Source of the DNA: JAFDWR01 sp038216655
GTDB lineage: Bacteria > Armatimonadota > Fimbriimonadia > Fimbriimonadales > Fimbriimonadaceae
DNA: 64,000 bases
Direction of reading: 5' to 3'
Assembly (NCBI GenBank): GCA_038216655.1
Contig: JBBQPZ010000011.1
Coordinates: 67,724-131,723, forward strand
Position numbers and translations under genes: made by a program. The notes beneath the pieces were generated by a model that ran no database searches, was not told the origin of the DNA, and saw nothing but the letters and a program-made list of their open reading frames with translations. Of this stretch, positions 48,489-56,337 are shown piece after piece; position 1 is the first letter of the stretch, and each line of letters begins with the position of its first letter.

Positions 48489-49655
48489 TCAAGCCTCCGG
48501 CTTAAAAACGGTTCCCATCATCACGATGACGCCGGTCTTCTTGTCGACGATCGCGTAGGCGAACGGGCGGTCGAGGATGAACTCGACGGGCTGCAGCATG
48601 GCGCGGGTGGTCATCCCGATCCCCGTTGCGGCCGCCGCCTTCGTGCCTTCCTCATCCACCTTGATGTAGGTCCGGTGCTGGATCTGATCGATCTTGGTTT
48701 GGCGATTGAGGTCCGCCGCAATCCGACCGAACTTGGCATCCCGATAAAGCGGTGCGAGTCCCATTGCACCGAGCGCCGGCTTCAGGTCGTACGTGCACTC
48801 GATCTTGAACTTGGGGATCGCGATGCGGGTGGCCATGCGGCCATTTCCAGGGACTGGTTTCGGATTCTTCAGCCATTGGGTCATCGCCTGCGAGGGCGAC
48901 TGTCCCTCACCGGGGAGAATGAACTTCATCTCGGACCGATCTCCTTCGTAGGGCAGGCTCAGAGTTTTCGTGGTGCCTTGCTCTTCGAACGTGTAGTGGC
49001 CAGCCTGATGCATCGTCGGTACCTCAATCTCGCCCCCAACCGCGTGAAACACGTTGTTGCGCGTTAGGCTCTTGTCGAAGGGCTTGGTCCACTTGCCGTC
49101 GAAAGTGAGCGCATTCACGAGGACGACCGAGGTCAGCGGGTCGAGGCTATCGAAGATCTTCGGGATTCGGTTCTTGGTGTGCGACTTGACCCAGCCGTTC
49201 ACCTCACGCAGCATCGCGGCGTCGGGAACCCCGAAGCGTCGAATCTCTCCCCCGAAGACGTTGTGAATCTTGGACTGGTAGTCCGATTCCACCTTCAATC
49301 CGCCCTTGGCCCAGATCCCGTTGGCCATCGTAAAGCTGTTGCCCGATGCGCTCTTGAGCGAGGCCACCAGGTCCCGGATCCCTTCGTCGATTCCTGCGGA
49401 CGAAGCGCCATCGAACCCCAGGGTGCCGGCGATCTGGCCGCGGGTGGGCTGATTCGCACCGTCGATCAGCATGGAGAGGCAGACGCCGACACTGAGCGGC
49501 GCAACCGCCTGATTCGCCTCGGCAAGGTGCTGGGCTTGCCAAAGACGCGCGCCAAAGGCATTGAAGCGGCTCGCGAAGGCCTGGGCCGGATCAGGCAGGA
49601 TCACCCCTCCAGTGTGCATGGCGAGAAGGCTGGCAAGCGCGGCAGTGATCATCAT
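48489..49655 (-). CDS. Serpin-family protease inhibitor
   Basis: 388 residues, full serpin length, with a short hydrophobic N-terminus (MMITAALASLLAMHTGGVIL) that probably exports it. Serpin core motifs: SVGVCLSMLIDGANQPTRGQ, GIWAKGGLKVESDYQSKIHN, VLVNALTFDGKWTKPFD, and RPFAYAIVDKKTGVIVMMGT. The reactive loop (about 335-358) starts EEGTKAAAATGIGM, a small-residue hinge typical of true inhibitors. Counting from the hinge puts Arg of TTRAM at P1, predicting trypsin-like targets. Transcribed alone. Confidence 0.93.
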   Translation of the reverse strand: MMITAALASLLAMHTGGVILPDPAQAFASRFNAFGARLWQAQHLAEANQAVAPLSVGVCLSMLIDGANQPTRGQIAGTLGFDGASSAGIDEGIRDLVASLKSASGNSFTMANGIWAKGGLKVESDYQSKIHNVFGGEIRRFGVPDAAMLREVNGWVKSHTKNRIPKIFDSLDPLTSVVLVNALTFDGKWTKPFDKSLTRNNVFHAVGGEIEVPTMHQAGHYTFEEQGTTKTLSLPYEGDRSEMKFILPGEGQSPSQAMTQWLKNPKPVPGNGRMATRIAIPKFKIECTYDLKPALGAMGLAPLYRDAKFGRIAADLNRQTKIDQIQHRTYIKVDEEGTKAAAATGIGMTTRAMLQPVEFILDRPFAYAIVDKKTGVIVMMGTVFKPEA

Positions 49656-49771
49656 AAGTTAGTGTCCCGAAGGGTCCTGGCGTTATGACGACTTCTATCC
49701 ATTAAGGATTCCGGCCCAGCCAATAGAAAGACCCGCCGTGCAAGACCGCGCGACAGAGCTTTCACGAGCGA

Positions 49772-50419
49772 TTACTTAGCGGGCTTGTTGAGCGTCGCTT
49801 CAAGCGAGATGCGGACGGTGACATCGTCCGAGACGGTCTCCTGGTCGAACGTCATCCCGAAGTCCTTGCGGTGAACCACAATCGGGTCGGCGACCACGCC
49901 GATGCGGGTGCCGCCCCACGGGTCTTGGATCGGTCCGTATTTCTTGAAAGGCAGGGAGACCGTCTTGGTGATGCCCCGGATCGTCAGGTCGCCGTCGGCG
50001 ACGTACCCGCTGCCGTGCTTGCGGATCTTGGTGCTCTTGAAGGCAAGGGTCGGATACTTCTCGACCTCGAAGAAGTTCTTCGACCTTAGATCGGCGTCGC
50101 GAGGGGCAACGGCAGTGTCCACCGAGTCAGCCTGCATTGTGATCTCGACCGAGGACTTGGTGAGGTCCTTCAAATCCGCTTGGAGCGAGCCGGACAGCTT
50201 CGAGAACCGACCTTGGACCCGCGATAGCCCGAGGTGTCCGATATCGAAGCCCACGCAGGTGTGCATCGGATCGACGGTGTAGGCACCGGGGTCCTGGAAG
50301 GCGGTGGGCGCGAGCTTGGCAAGCGGTGTCTCGGCGTACGCGACTCCGGGGTGGAAGGCGATGTAGCCGGCGGCGAGGATTGGCAGGGCGGCGAGGGTGA
50401 TCAGAGGTTTCTTATTCAT
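49772..50419 (-). CDS. YceI-family exported protein
   Basis: About 215 residues. ATG 50419 gives MNKKPLITLAALPILAAGYI then AFHPGVAYA, a signal peptide. The YceI beta barrel follows: YTVDPMHTCVGFDIGHLGLS, KSSVEITMQADSVDT, RSKNFFEVEKYPTLAFKSTK and LTIRGITKTVSLPF. The barrel binds isoprenoid lipids; the physiological role is uncertain. It lies 8 bases downstream of the damaged doxX gene and is transcribed with it away from a MarR regulator. Confidence 0.92.
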   Translation of the reverse strand: MNKKPLITLAALPILAAGYIAFHPGVAYAETPLAKLAPTAFQDPGAYTVDPMHTCVGFDIGHLGLSRVQGRFSKLSGSLQADLKDLTKSSVEITMQADSVDTAVAPRDADLRSKNFFEVEKYPTLAFKSTKIRKHGSGYVADGDLTIRGITKTVSLPFKKYGPIQDPWGGTRIGVVADPIVVHRKDFGMTFDQETVSDDVTVRISLEATLNKPAK

Positions 50420-50426
50420 GTTGGTT

Positions 50427-50832
50427 TTAGTGTTGGGTACCGGTCTTGAGAAGGCGGCCGAAGGAGATTTGTTCGCTGATCGCATAGGCACCGGGGCCGG
50501 CGATAACGATCGGCAAGAGGAGCCCGATGAGCGCGAGGGGGTATTCGAACCCGCCAGCCTGGGCAAAGAATCCGTTCTTCCCGTGGACGGTAACGATCGC
50601 GCCGATCATCGTGACGATGAGTGCGGATGCGGAGAAGCGGGGAAGAATCCCCACGATCAGGCCCAGTCCACCGAAGAACTCACCCGCAGTGACGAAGTAG
50701 CCGAGCGGTTCCCATGTGAGCGGCGGTCGCGGCGAGCCCGTCTCCGCCGAAAGCGCCAAGCAGCTTCTGCGAGCCGTGGGCGAGGAAGATGATGCCGACG
50801 ATGATGCGGATCGAAAGGAGCGCGACATTCAC
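50427..50832 (-). pseudogene. DoxX-family membrane protein gene with a frameshift
   Basis: The N-terminal part is read from GTG 50832 as NVALLSIRIIVGIIFLAHGS, then QKLLGAFGGDGL and AATAAHM. The C-terminal part lies in another frame: EPLGYFVTAGEFFGGLGLIV through ISFGRLLKTG. The two join perfectly to a DoxX protein if one G is removed from the run GGG at 50711-50713 (ATGGGAACC read as ATG-GAA-CC). So the gene is broken by a single-base insertion, or the run is a sequencing error or a slippage site. DoxX proteins have four membrane helices and often act with oxidoreductases. Divergent from the MarR gene. Confidence 0.8.
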
Positions 50833-50886
50833 TGCGGTTCGGTCGGTTTGGTTGGAGTTGGTTGTTCATAACCAGTTCTAGATGGT

Positions 50887-50916
50887 ATGATCACATATGG
50901 AATTAAATATTGTCAA
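50887..50916 (-). promoter_or_regulatory. Promoter and possible MarR operator for doxX-yceI
   Basis: On the minus strand TTGACA (50911-50916) is a perfect -35 box, and GATCAT (50887-50892) at 18-base spacing is a fair -10. The region is unusually AT-rich and contains TGATCA and CATATG palindromes, a likely site for the divergently encoded MarR regulator. Confidence 0.55.
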
Positions 50917-50987
50917 GCCCTAACGAGATATCCTTGAAAAGTCTTAGCCCTGATCCAAAGCCGGAGCGACGAAGCCCGGGAGAACCG

Positions 50988-51491
50988 ATGCCAACGCACT
51001 ACAAAGGGACCGCCGAAGAGCAGCGCGCGCTCGATCTGTTCATCAAGCTAGCCCGCGCCGGGGACTCGTTCTTCGCCCGCGCCGGGGTTCCGATGTCCAA
51101 AGCCGGGCTGACCCCCACCCAATTCGGAGTCCTTGAGACCCTGCTCCATCTCGGACCCGCCACCCCCAGCCAACTTGCGGCCAAGCATCTTAAGAGTCGG
51201 AACAACCTGTCCGTGGTGATCGAGAACCTGGACCGGGAGGGCCTAATCAGACGGGAGCGCTGTCCATCGGATCGCCGGGTCCAATGGATCCACCTGACCG
51301 AACTCGGCCGTGAGAAGATCGACGCCGCGTTCCCGATCTTCGCGCGGGCGGTGGCAAAGGAAGCATCCGTGCTGACCGCTGCGGAGCAAGACCAGTTGTC
51401 GGCTCTCCTGAAGAAGCTCGGACTAGGGCACGGCGAATCGGGCCGCTGCCCGTCGGTGATCGTCGAGGAATGCCCCGACTCTGCTCAGTGA
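50988..51491 (+). CDS. MarR-family transcriptional regulator
   Basis: About 167 residues. ATG 50988 follows GGGAGAACCG; a longer frame from 50910 lacks family similarity. Winged helix: LTPTQFGVLETLLHLGPATP, then SQLAAKHLKSRNNLSVVIEN as recognition helix, and LIRRERCPSDRRVQWIHLTE as the wing. Flanking helices serve dimerisation. MarR proteins repress nearby genes and release DNA on binding phenolic or oxidant signals; the divergent doxX-yceI pair is the likely target. The C-terminal part (SGRCPSVIVEECPDSAQ) has two Cys that might sense oxidation. Confidence 0.9.
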   Translation: MPTHYKGTAEEQRALDLFIKLARAGDSFFARAGVPMSKAGLTPTQFGVLETLLHLGPATPSQLAAKHLKSRNNLSVVIENLDREGLIRRERCPSDRRVQWIHLTELGREKIDAAFPIFARAVAKEASVLTAAEQDQLSALLKKLGLGHGESGRCPSVIVEECPDSAQ

Positions 51492-51515
51492 GTCGCCTTG
51501 CGGTGTAATAGCTGA

Positions 51516-52061
51516 ATGGAAACCGGCATCGTGGTCGCGGTCAGCCAAAGTGCGGCTCACTCGTTTTCGAAGATCAATTGCCTTTCGATTCGCCTGGTCG
51601 CGGGCATCGGAGTGGAGGGAGATGCCCACTCGGGGACGATGATCAAGCACCGCTCTCGCGTTACGGCCAACCCGGACCAGCCCAACTTGCGACAGGTTCA
51701 CCTCATCCACGCTGAACTCCTGGACGAGCTTCGTTCACAGCGATTTTTGGTCGCCCCCGGCCAGATGGGAGAGAATGTCACTACGCGCGGCCTGGATCTG
51801 CTGGGGTTGCCAACGGGGGCAAGGCTGTTCTTAGGGGAAACCGCCGTGGTCGAACTCACCGGGCTGCGGAACCCCTGCTCACAGATCGACAACTTTCAAT
51901 CGGGAATGATGGCGGCTTGCCTGGACCGCGACTCGGAAGGCGGTCTCATCCGGAAGGCCGGAGTGATGGCAATCGTGCTGATCGGCGGCGATGTGATGCC
52001 GGGCGACGGGATCGCAGTCGAGTTGCCAGCCGAGCCGCATCGGAAGTTGGAGAAGGTCTAA
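51516..52061 (+). CDS. MOSC-domain protein
   Basis: 181 residues. MOSC proteins bind the molybdenum cofactor or transfer its sulfur. The domain shows AGIGVEGDAHSG, RQVHLIHAELLDELRS, GQMGENVTTRGLDLLGLPTG and ELTGLRNPCSQIDNF, which holds the conserved Cys. It has no beta-barrel partner domain, so it resembles the stand-alone YiiM type. It starts 24 bases after the marR gene and may be cotranscribed. Confidence 0.9.
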   Translation: METGIVVAVSQSAAHSFSKINCLSIRLVAGIGVEGDAHSGTMIKHRSRVTANPDQPNLRQVHLIHAELLDELRSQRFLVAPGQMGENVTTRGLDLLGLPTGARLFLGETAVVELTGLRNPCSQIDNFQSGMMAACLDRDSEGGLIRKAGVMAIVLIGGDVMPGDGIAVELPAEPHRKLEKV

Positions 52062-52092
52062 CCCCTGGGACAGTCTCGAGTATTGAGAGTGT

Positions 52093-53172
52093 TCAGGGGT
52101 TGAGGAGCCCGACAAGCGCGTCAAAATGCTGATTGACTCCTTTGTACGCTCTTGCCTCCAGTGACATCGACTGCAGGCCGCCAAGGAGAGCGGTGCGCAA
52201 CTCTTCGTCCGCGAGGACCTCGGGGCCCGGCAGGGTTTGGACGTGGATGAAAAACAGGGCCGCATTGACCTTGGGCAGGCCGAGGATCGTCTGGCGCTCG
52301 GTGCGGACCCAGAATCGGCCGCGGTCAAATCGACGTCCCCACCACTCCTCTTGATCCCAATCGGGTGGCGACAAGGGGTGGTGGTTGAGGCGATCGTCCG
52401 ACTCGACCCCCCACACGAACCGGACGAAGGGGCCTTGCTCGACGATGGTCTTGACCAGCTTCGCCGCCACCGCGTTGACGGCGTCGAAGGCGGGCACGGG
52501 GGTGTGAGTCTGAAAGAACGAACGGCCGATCTTGTCCGCTCCCGCCCAGTGGCTTGGGGAACAAAGGTGGAGAGCGGCAATTCGATCCCCCCCGTCCGCA
52601 TCTCGAACCACGACGGCGAGGTCGGCCTGGATCTGGAACGCGATTGCTTCCAGGAGCTGATCAACCTCCGAGGGCACACGGCTGGCTGCCGAATCGAGTT
52701 CCCCCGCTGGTGTCCAGACGATCCGTTCGCCAGTGATCTGGCTCGTGAGGCTTTGTTCGCCAACCTCGAAGAGATCGGGGTAGTCGCTGGAGAGATGCTG
52801 CCCAATTGCGGCAGCGGCGGCGGCCATGACGTTCGGAGCCAGGTCGCGGGTCAGCCAGTATTTGGCTCGGTTCTCCAAGTAGCAGGCTTCCTTGTTCACC
52901 CGATATCGGTGGAACTCCTCGTCAATCTGAATCAGCCGGATATCCGCATCTCCGTTGCCGGAGTCAGTGCTCAAAGGGCGGAGGCCGGGAGCCACGCTGT
53001 AGGTGCCGGTGAGCCAGGGCCGATATCGGGCGACGGGTGGCAGAGTCAGGATGTCCCGATTATGCGCGAGGTCCAGAGGCAGGCGACATGAGCCTACGGT
53101 GTCGGGTATTATCCGATCTCGTGTCGTTAGGGCGCGCTTTTGCGCGTGTCTGAGGCTCGAACGACGCTTCAA
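52093..53172 (-). CDS. DUF3445 / haem-dependent oxidative N-demethylase-like protein
   Basis: 359 residues in the open frame. Family motifs: ARYRPWLTGTYSVAPGLRPL, LCSPSHWAGADKIGRSFFQT then HTPVPAFD, VWGVESDDRLNHHPL, and FWVRTERQTILGLPKVNAAL. Members bind haem and oxidise N-methyl groups or are uncharacterised. The start is doubtful: the frame opens at TTG 53172, but the first 25 residues cross a GCGCGCTTTTGCGCG hairpin and are probably untranslated. The true start may be a non-ATG codon near 53090-53040. Divergent from the rplC operon. Confidence 0.78.
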   Translation of the reverse strand: MKRRSSLRHAQKRALTTRDRIIPDTVGSCRLPLDLAHNRDILTLPPVARYRPWLTGTYSVAPGLRPLSTDSGNGDADIRLIQIDEEFHRYRVNKEACYLENRAKYWLTRDLAPNVMAAAAAAIGQHLSSDYPDLFEVGEQSLTSQITGERIVWTPAGELDSAASRVPSEVDQLLEAIAFQIQADLAVVVRDADGGDRIAALHLCSPSHWAGADKIGRSFFQTHTPVPAFDAVNAVAAKLVKTIVEQGPFVRFVWGVESDDRLNHHPLSPPDWDQEEWWGRRFDRGRFWVRTERQTILGLPKVNAALFFIHVQTLPGPEVLADEELRTALLGGLQSMSLEARAYKGVNQHFDALVGLLNP

Positions 53173-53284
53173 AGCGGCGACGTCTGGGTGACCCCACTTC
53201 TCTTTTTGGGAAGAGCGAGGGCAACGCCGAGATAGAGCGATCTATCCGACAAGACGTTTGCGGCAGTGGAAGCGAAGCAGGTGA

Positions 53285-53920
53285 ATGAAAAAAATGCTAC
53301 AGGGAATCCTGGGCACCAAGGTCGGCATGACCCATCTCTTTACGGATGATGGGCGGATGGTTCCGGTTACCGTTATTCAAGCGGGACCCGTATACATCAC
53401 GCAGATCAAGACCCAAGAAATTGACAACTACACCGCCGTTCAGGTCGGTTTCGGCGAGGCGAAGGACAAGCACTTGACCTTCCCCAAGTACGGCCATCTG
53501 AAGAAGGCGGGCGTCGGCAAGAATCTGCGCACTCTGCGCGAGTTCCGTGTCGATGCCACCGATGGAATTGAGCTGGGCCAAGAGTTCAAGGCGGATATCT
53601 TCGCCGAGGGCGACAAGGTCACCGTGACGGGCGACAGCAAAGGCCGCGGTTTCGCGGGCGGCGTGAAGCGCTATCACTTTAAGGGTCAGCACATGACCCA
53701 CGGCTACATGACTCACCGACGCCCGCTCTCGAGCGGTGCAACGGGTCCGCAGCGCGTCTTCAAGGGCGTCCGCAAGCCGGGTCACATGGGCGACGCTCAG
53801 GTGACGCAGAAGGGCCTCAAGGTCGTGAAGGTCGACGCCGAGCGAAATCTGATCCTCGTCGATGGCAGCGTGCCCGGTCCGAACGGCGCGCTCGTGGTCA
53901 TCAACAAGGCGGCGAGATAA
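53285..53920 (+). CDS. rplC: 50S ribosomal protein L3
   Basis: 211 residues. L3 is an early assembly protein that reaches the peptidyl-transferase centre. GILGTKVGMTHLF at the N-terminus, SKGRGFAGGVKRYHFKGQHM, and HRRPLSSGATGPQRVFKG, the loop near the catalytic centre, are conserved. The start may be ATG 53285 or ATG 53294. It is the first gene of the cluster here: rpsJ, which usually precedes it, is absent, and the upstream gene is divergent. Confidence 0.97.
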   Translation: MKKMLQGILGTKVGMTHLFTDDGRMVPVTVIQAGPVYITQIKTQEIDNYTAVQVGFGEAKDKHLTFPKYGHLKKAGVGKNLRTLREFRVDATDGIELGQEFKADIFAEGDKVTVTGDSKGRGFAGGVKRYHFKGQHMTHGYMTHRRPLSSGATGPQRVFKGVRKPGHMGDAQVTQKGLKVVKVDAERNLILVDGSVPGPNGALVVINKAAR

Positions 53921-53922
53921 CC

Positions 53923-54579
53923 ATGGCCAATATCGAAGTTAAGAACAAGGCTGGAAAGTCCGTTGGCAAGCATGAGCTGAGCACGGCGATCACCACCGCG
54001 AACCCGTCAATGACGACGGTTCATCGCGCGGTGGTCGCTGAGGAAGCCAACAAGCGCCAGGGCACCCAGAGCGCCAAGACCCGAAGCGAAGTTCGGGGCG
54101 GCGGTCGCAAGCCGTACAAGCAGAAGAAGACCGGTAACGCCCGACAGGGTACGGTCTCCGCTCCGCACTACACCCATGGCGGTATGGCGATGGCGGTCAA
54201 GCCGCGCGATTACACCAAGGGCCTCAACAAGAAGGAGCGCATTCAGGCGATCCTCGGCGCGCTCAACGAGAAGGTCGTCAAGGGCGACCTGATCCTCGCG
54301 GACAGCATCGTGTTCGCCGAGCCGAAGACCAAGGAAGCGAGCAGCATGCTCGTCGCCCTCGGGGTGGACAACGTCCGCCGCGTACTGATCATCCTGCCGA
54401 AATACGACGAAGTCACGCTCAAGTGCTTCCGCAACATTCCCCAGGTCACGGTGCGCACCGCCCCGTCGAATGAGGAAGGCGCGAAGACGCAGGCGTTCTC
54501 TGCTCGCGACGTCATCGTGGCTCACAAGGTCGTCATCGCCCAGGAAGCCCTGGCGAAGATTGAGGAGGTCTGGGCTTAA
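53923..54579 (+). CDS. rplD: 50S ribosomal protein L4
   Basis: 218 residues. L4 lines the exit tunnel and in E. coli represses the S10 operon. Typical are HRAVVAEEANKRQGTQSAKT, then RSEVRGGGRKPYKQKKTGNA and RQGT, the tunnel loop. It starts 2 bases after rplC. The last A of its stop is the first base of the L23 start (TAATG). Confidence 0.97.
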   Translation: MANIEVKNKAGKSVGKHELSTAITTANPSMTTVHRAVVAEEANKRQGTQSAKTRSEVRGGGRKPYKQKKTGNARQGTVSAPHYTHGGMAMAVKPRDYTKGLNKKERIQAILGALNEKVVKGDLILADSIVFAEPKTKEASSMLVALGVDNVRRVLIILPKYDEVTLKCFRNIPQVTVRTAPSNEEGAKTQAFSARDVIVAHKVVIAQEALAKIEEVWA

Positions 54580-54929
54580 TGAAGGATCCGCATAACATTA
54601 TCGTCCAGCCCCACATCACGGAAAAGTCGGTCGCCCTTTCGTATGGCGACGCGAAGATCCGCGAAGAGAAAGAGCTGGTTCGCAAGTACACGTTCATCGT
54701 CGCTACGGATGCCAACAAGTTGGAGATCAAGGCCGCTCTGGAAGCGATCTACAACTCGGGCAAGAAGAAGAAGAGCGATGACCTGATCGAGATCACTTCG
54801 GTCCGCACCATTAAGGTGCTGGGCAAGAAGCGACGTCGCGGCCAAAAGAGCGTCGGCTACCAGCCGGACCGCAAGAAGGCGATCGTGACGCTCGCGAAGG
54901 GGCAGATGCTCGAGGATTACGGAGTCTAA
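54579..54929 (+). CDS. rplW: 50S ribosomal protein L23
   Basis: 116 residues, slightly long against about 95-100. L23 sits at the tunnel exit and docks trigger factor and SRP. IIVQPHITEKSVALSYGDAK at the start and YTFIVATDANKLEIKAALEA are conserved. A charged insert (GKKKKSDDLIEI) explains the extra length. Coupled to rplD by a one-base overlap. Confidence 0.96.
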   Translation: MKDPHNIIVQPHITEKSVALSYGDAKIREEKELVRKYTFIVATDANKLEIKAALEAIYNSGKKKKSDDLIEITSVRTIKVLGKKRRRGQKSVGYQPDRKKAIVTLAKGQMLEDYGV

Positions 54930-54930
54930 G

Positions 54931-55764
54931 ATGCCAACCAAAAGAATGAAACCGACCTCGCCGGGTCGTCGCTTTATGGCGACGGCTACGTACTCCGAGG
55001 TCACCAAAGGCAAGCCGGAAAAGACCCTCCTTGCCGCCAAACCGAGTTCCGGTGGACGCAACAGCTACGGCCGCGTCACGTCGGTCAACGTCGGTGGCGG
55101 TCACAAGCAGAAGTATCGAATCATCGACTTCAAGCGGAACAAGGACGGCATCATCGCCAAGGTCGCTTCGATCGAATACGATCCGAACCGCACCTGCCGC
55201 ATCTGCCTGCTCCACTACATGGACGGCGAGAAGCGCTACATCCTGGCCCCGAAGGGCCTCGAAGTCGGCACGCGCATCCAGAGCGGCGAAGGGGCGGACA
55301 TCCTCCCCGGCAACTGCTTGATGCTCAAGAACGTCCCGCTCGGTACGCTCGTGCACAACATCGAGCTCCAGCCGAACAAGGGCGGCCAGATGGTCCGTTC
55401 CGCCGGCGCATCCGCTCAGGTCATGGCTAAGGAAGGCAACTATGTCACCCTTCGTCTGCCCAGCGGCGAAATGCGAATGGTTCACAACACGTGTAAAGCG
55501 ACGATCGGCGAAGTCGGTAACGCGGAGCACGAGAACGAATCGATCGGTAAGGCCGGTAAGAACCGCAACCTCGGTCGCAAGCCCCACGTTCGCGGTGTCG
55601 TTAAGTCCCCGCGAGACCACCCGCATGGTGGTGGTGAAGCCAAGTCGCCGGTCGGCCGTAAGAAGGGCCCCGTTGACCGCTGGGGCAACAAGGCGCTCGG
55701 TACGAAGACCCGGCACAACAAGCGAACGAATCAATACATCGTACGTCGCCGCGGTTCGAAGTAA
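54931..55764 (+). CDS. rplB: 50S ribosomal protein L2
   Basis: 277 residues. L2 is needed for subunit joining and peptidyl transfer. KPTSPGRRFMATATYSEVTK at the N-terminus, GRNSYGRVTSVNVGGGHKQK, and the C-terminal GVVKSPRDHPHGGGEAKSPV with the functional His are intact. It begins 1 base after rplW. Instead of rpsS it is followed by a terminator, which ends the first half of the cluster. Confidence 0.98.
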   Translation: MPTKRMKPTSPGRRFMATATYSEVTKGKPEKTLLAAKPSSGGRNSYGRVTSVNVGGGHKQKYRIIDFKRNKDGIIAKVASIEYDPNRTCRICLLHYMDGEKRYILAPKGLEVGTRIQSGEGADILPGNCLMLKNVPLGTLVHNIELQPNKGGQMVRSAGASAQVMAKEGNYVTLRLPSGEMRMVHNTCKATIGEVGNAEHENESIGKAGKNRNLGRKPHVRGVVKSPRDHPHGGGEAKSPVGRKKGPVDRWGNKALGTKTRHNKRTNQYIVRRRGSK

Positions 55765-55783
55765 GAGCAGCCTTAACGTCGGG

Positions 55784-55820
55784 AAAGCCTCTGCACCCTT
55801 TAGGGTGTGGGGGCTTTTTT
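55784..55820 (+). terminator. Intrinsic terminator after rplB
   Basis: AAAGCCTCTGCACCC and GGGTGTGGGGGCTTT pair around TTTA with an internal mismatch, followed by TTTT, 20 bases after the L2 stop. It separates the L3-L2 unit from the S19-L5 unit. Confidence 0.9.
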
Positions 55821-55844
55821 GGTGTTGGGCGCTGAAGAGAAATC

Positions 55845-56129
55845 CTAGCCGCCGAACGTCGTGACCGGGTTCGAAGGCACGAACGTTTCGCCGGAAATCT
55901 GATCTCTAAATAAGTTGCGATGGCCCTTTACCGGACGGGCAAGCTTTATATAGCGGCCCAATGATGGCCGATTTACGTGCACCACCCCCGCAGCGTCCAG
56001 CATGAAGAAATCGTAATCGCCCGTTTCGGGAGGCAGAAACGGTCTGAGGTAGGCAGCTTCATTTGGAACTTGTCCCACAAGCTTCGGGGGTAAGCCACGT
56101 GTCGCAACAACAGCCAGAAGCGCAAGCAT
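55845..56129 (-). CDS. Small possibly exported hypothetical protein
   Basis: 94 residues. MLALLAVVATRGLPPKLVG is a weak signal-like start. The middle reads PPETGDYDFFMLDAAGVVHV then NRPSLGRYIKLARPVKGHRN, and it ends in NPVTTFGG. No family is recognised. It is transcribed towards the rplB terminator, which may serve both strands. Composition is less GC-rich at third positions than its neighbours, so I am only moderately sure it is real. Confidence 0.5.
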   Translation of the reverse strand: MLALLAVVATRGLPPKLVGQVPNEAAYLRPFLPPETGDYDFFMLDAAGVVHVNRPSLGRYIKLARPVKGHRNLFRDQISGETFVPSNPVTTFGG

Positions 56130-56337
56130 TAGTGGATCATACTTCTGCTTCGCCCAGCAGTGCTTGATGTTTCAAAATACTGCTGGCACAACGTCGTCAT
56201 TTGCCATCGCAAGGTGTCTTGAGGCTAATTTCGCAGGTCTCCGTCAAGCCTCAGGACACTGGCTTCTGTCGGCTGGTATCGGGATCGCTGAAGTGTTCTG
56301 AGGCATCGGAACACCTAAACACCTAACACCTTCTGCC

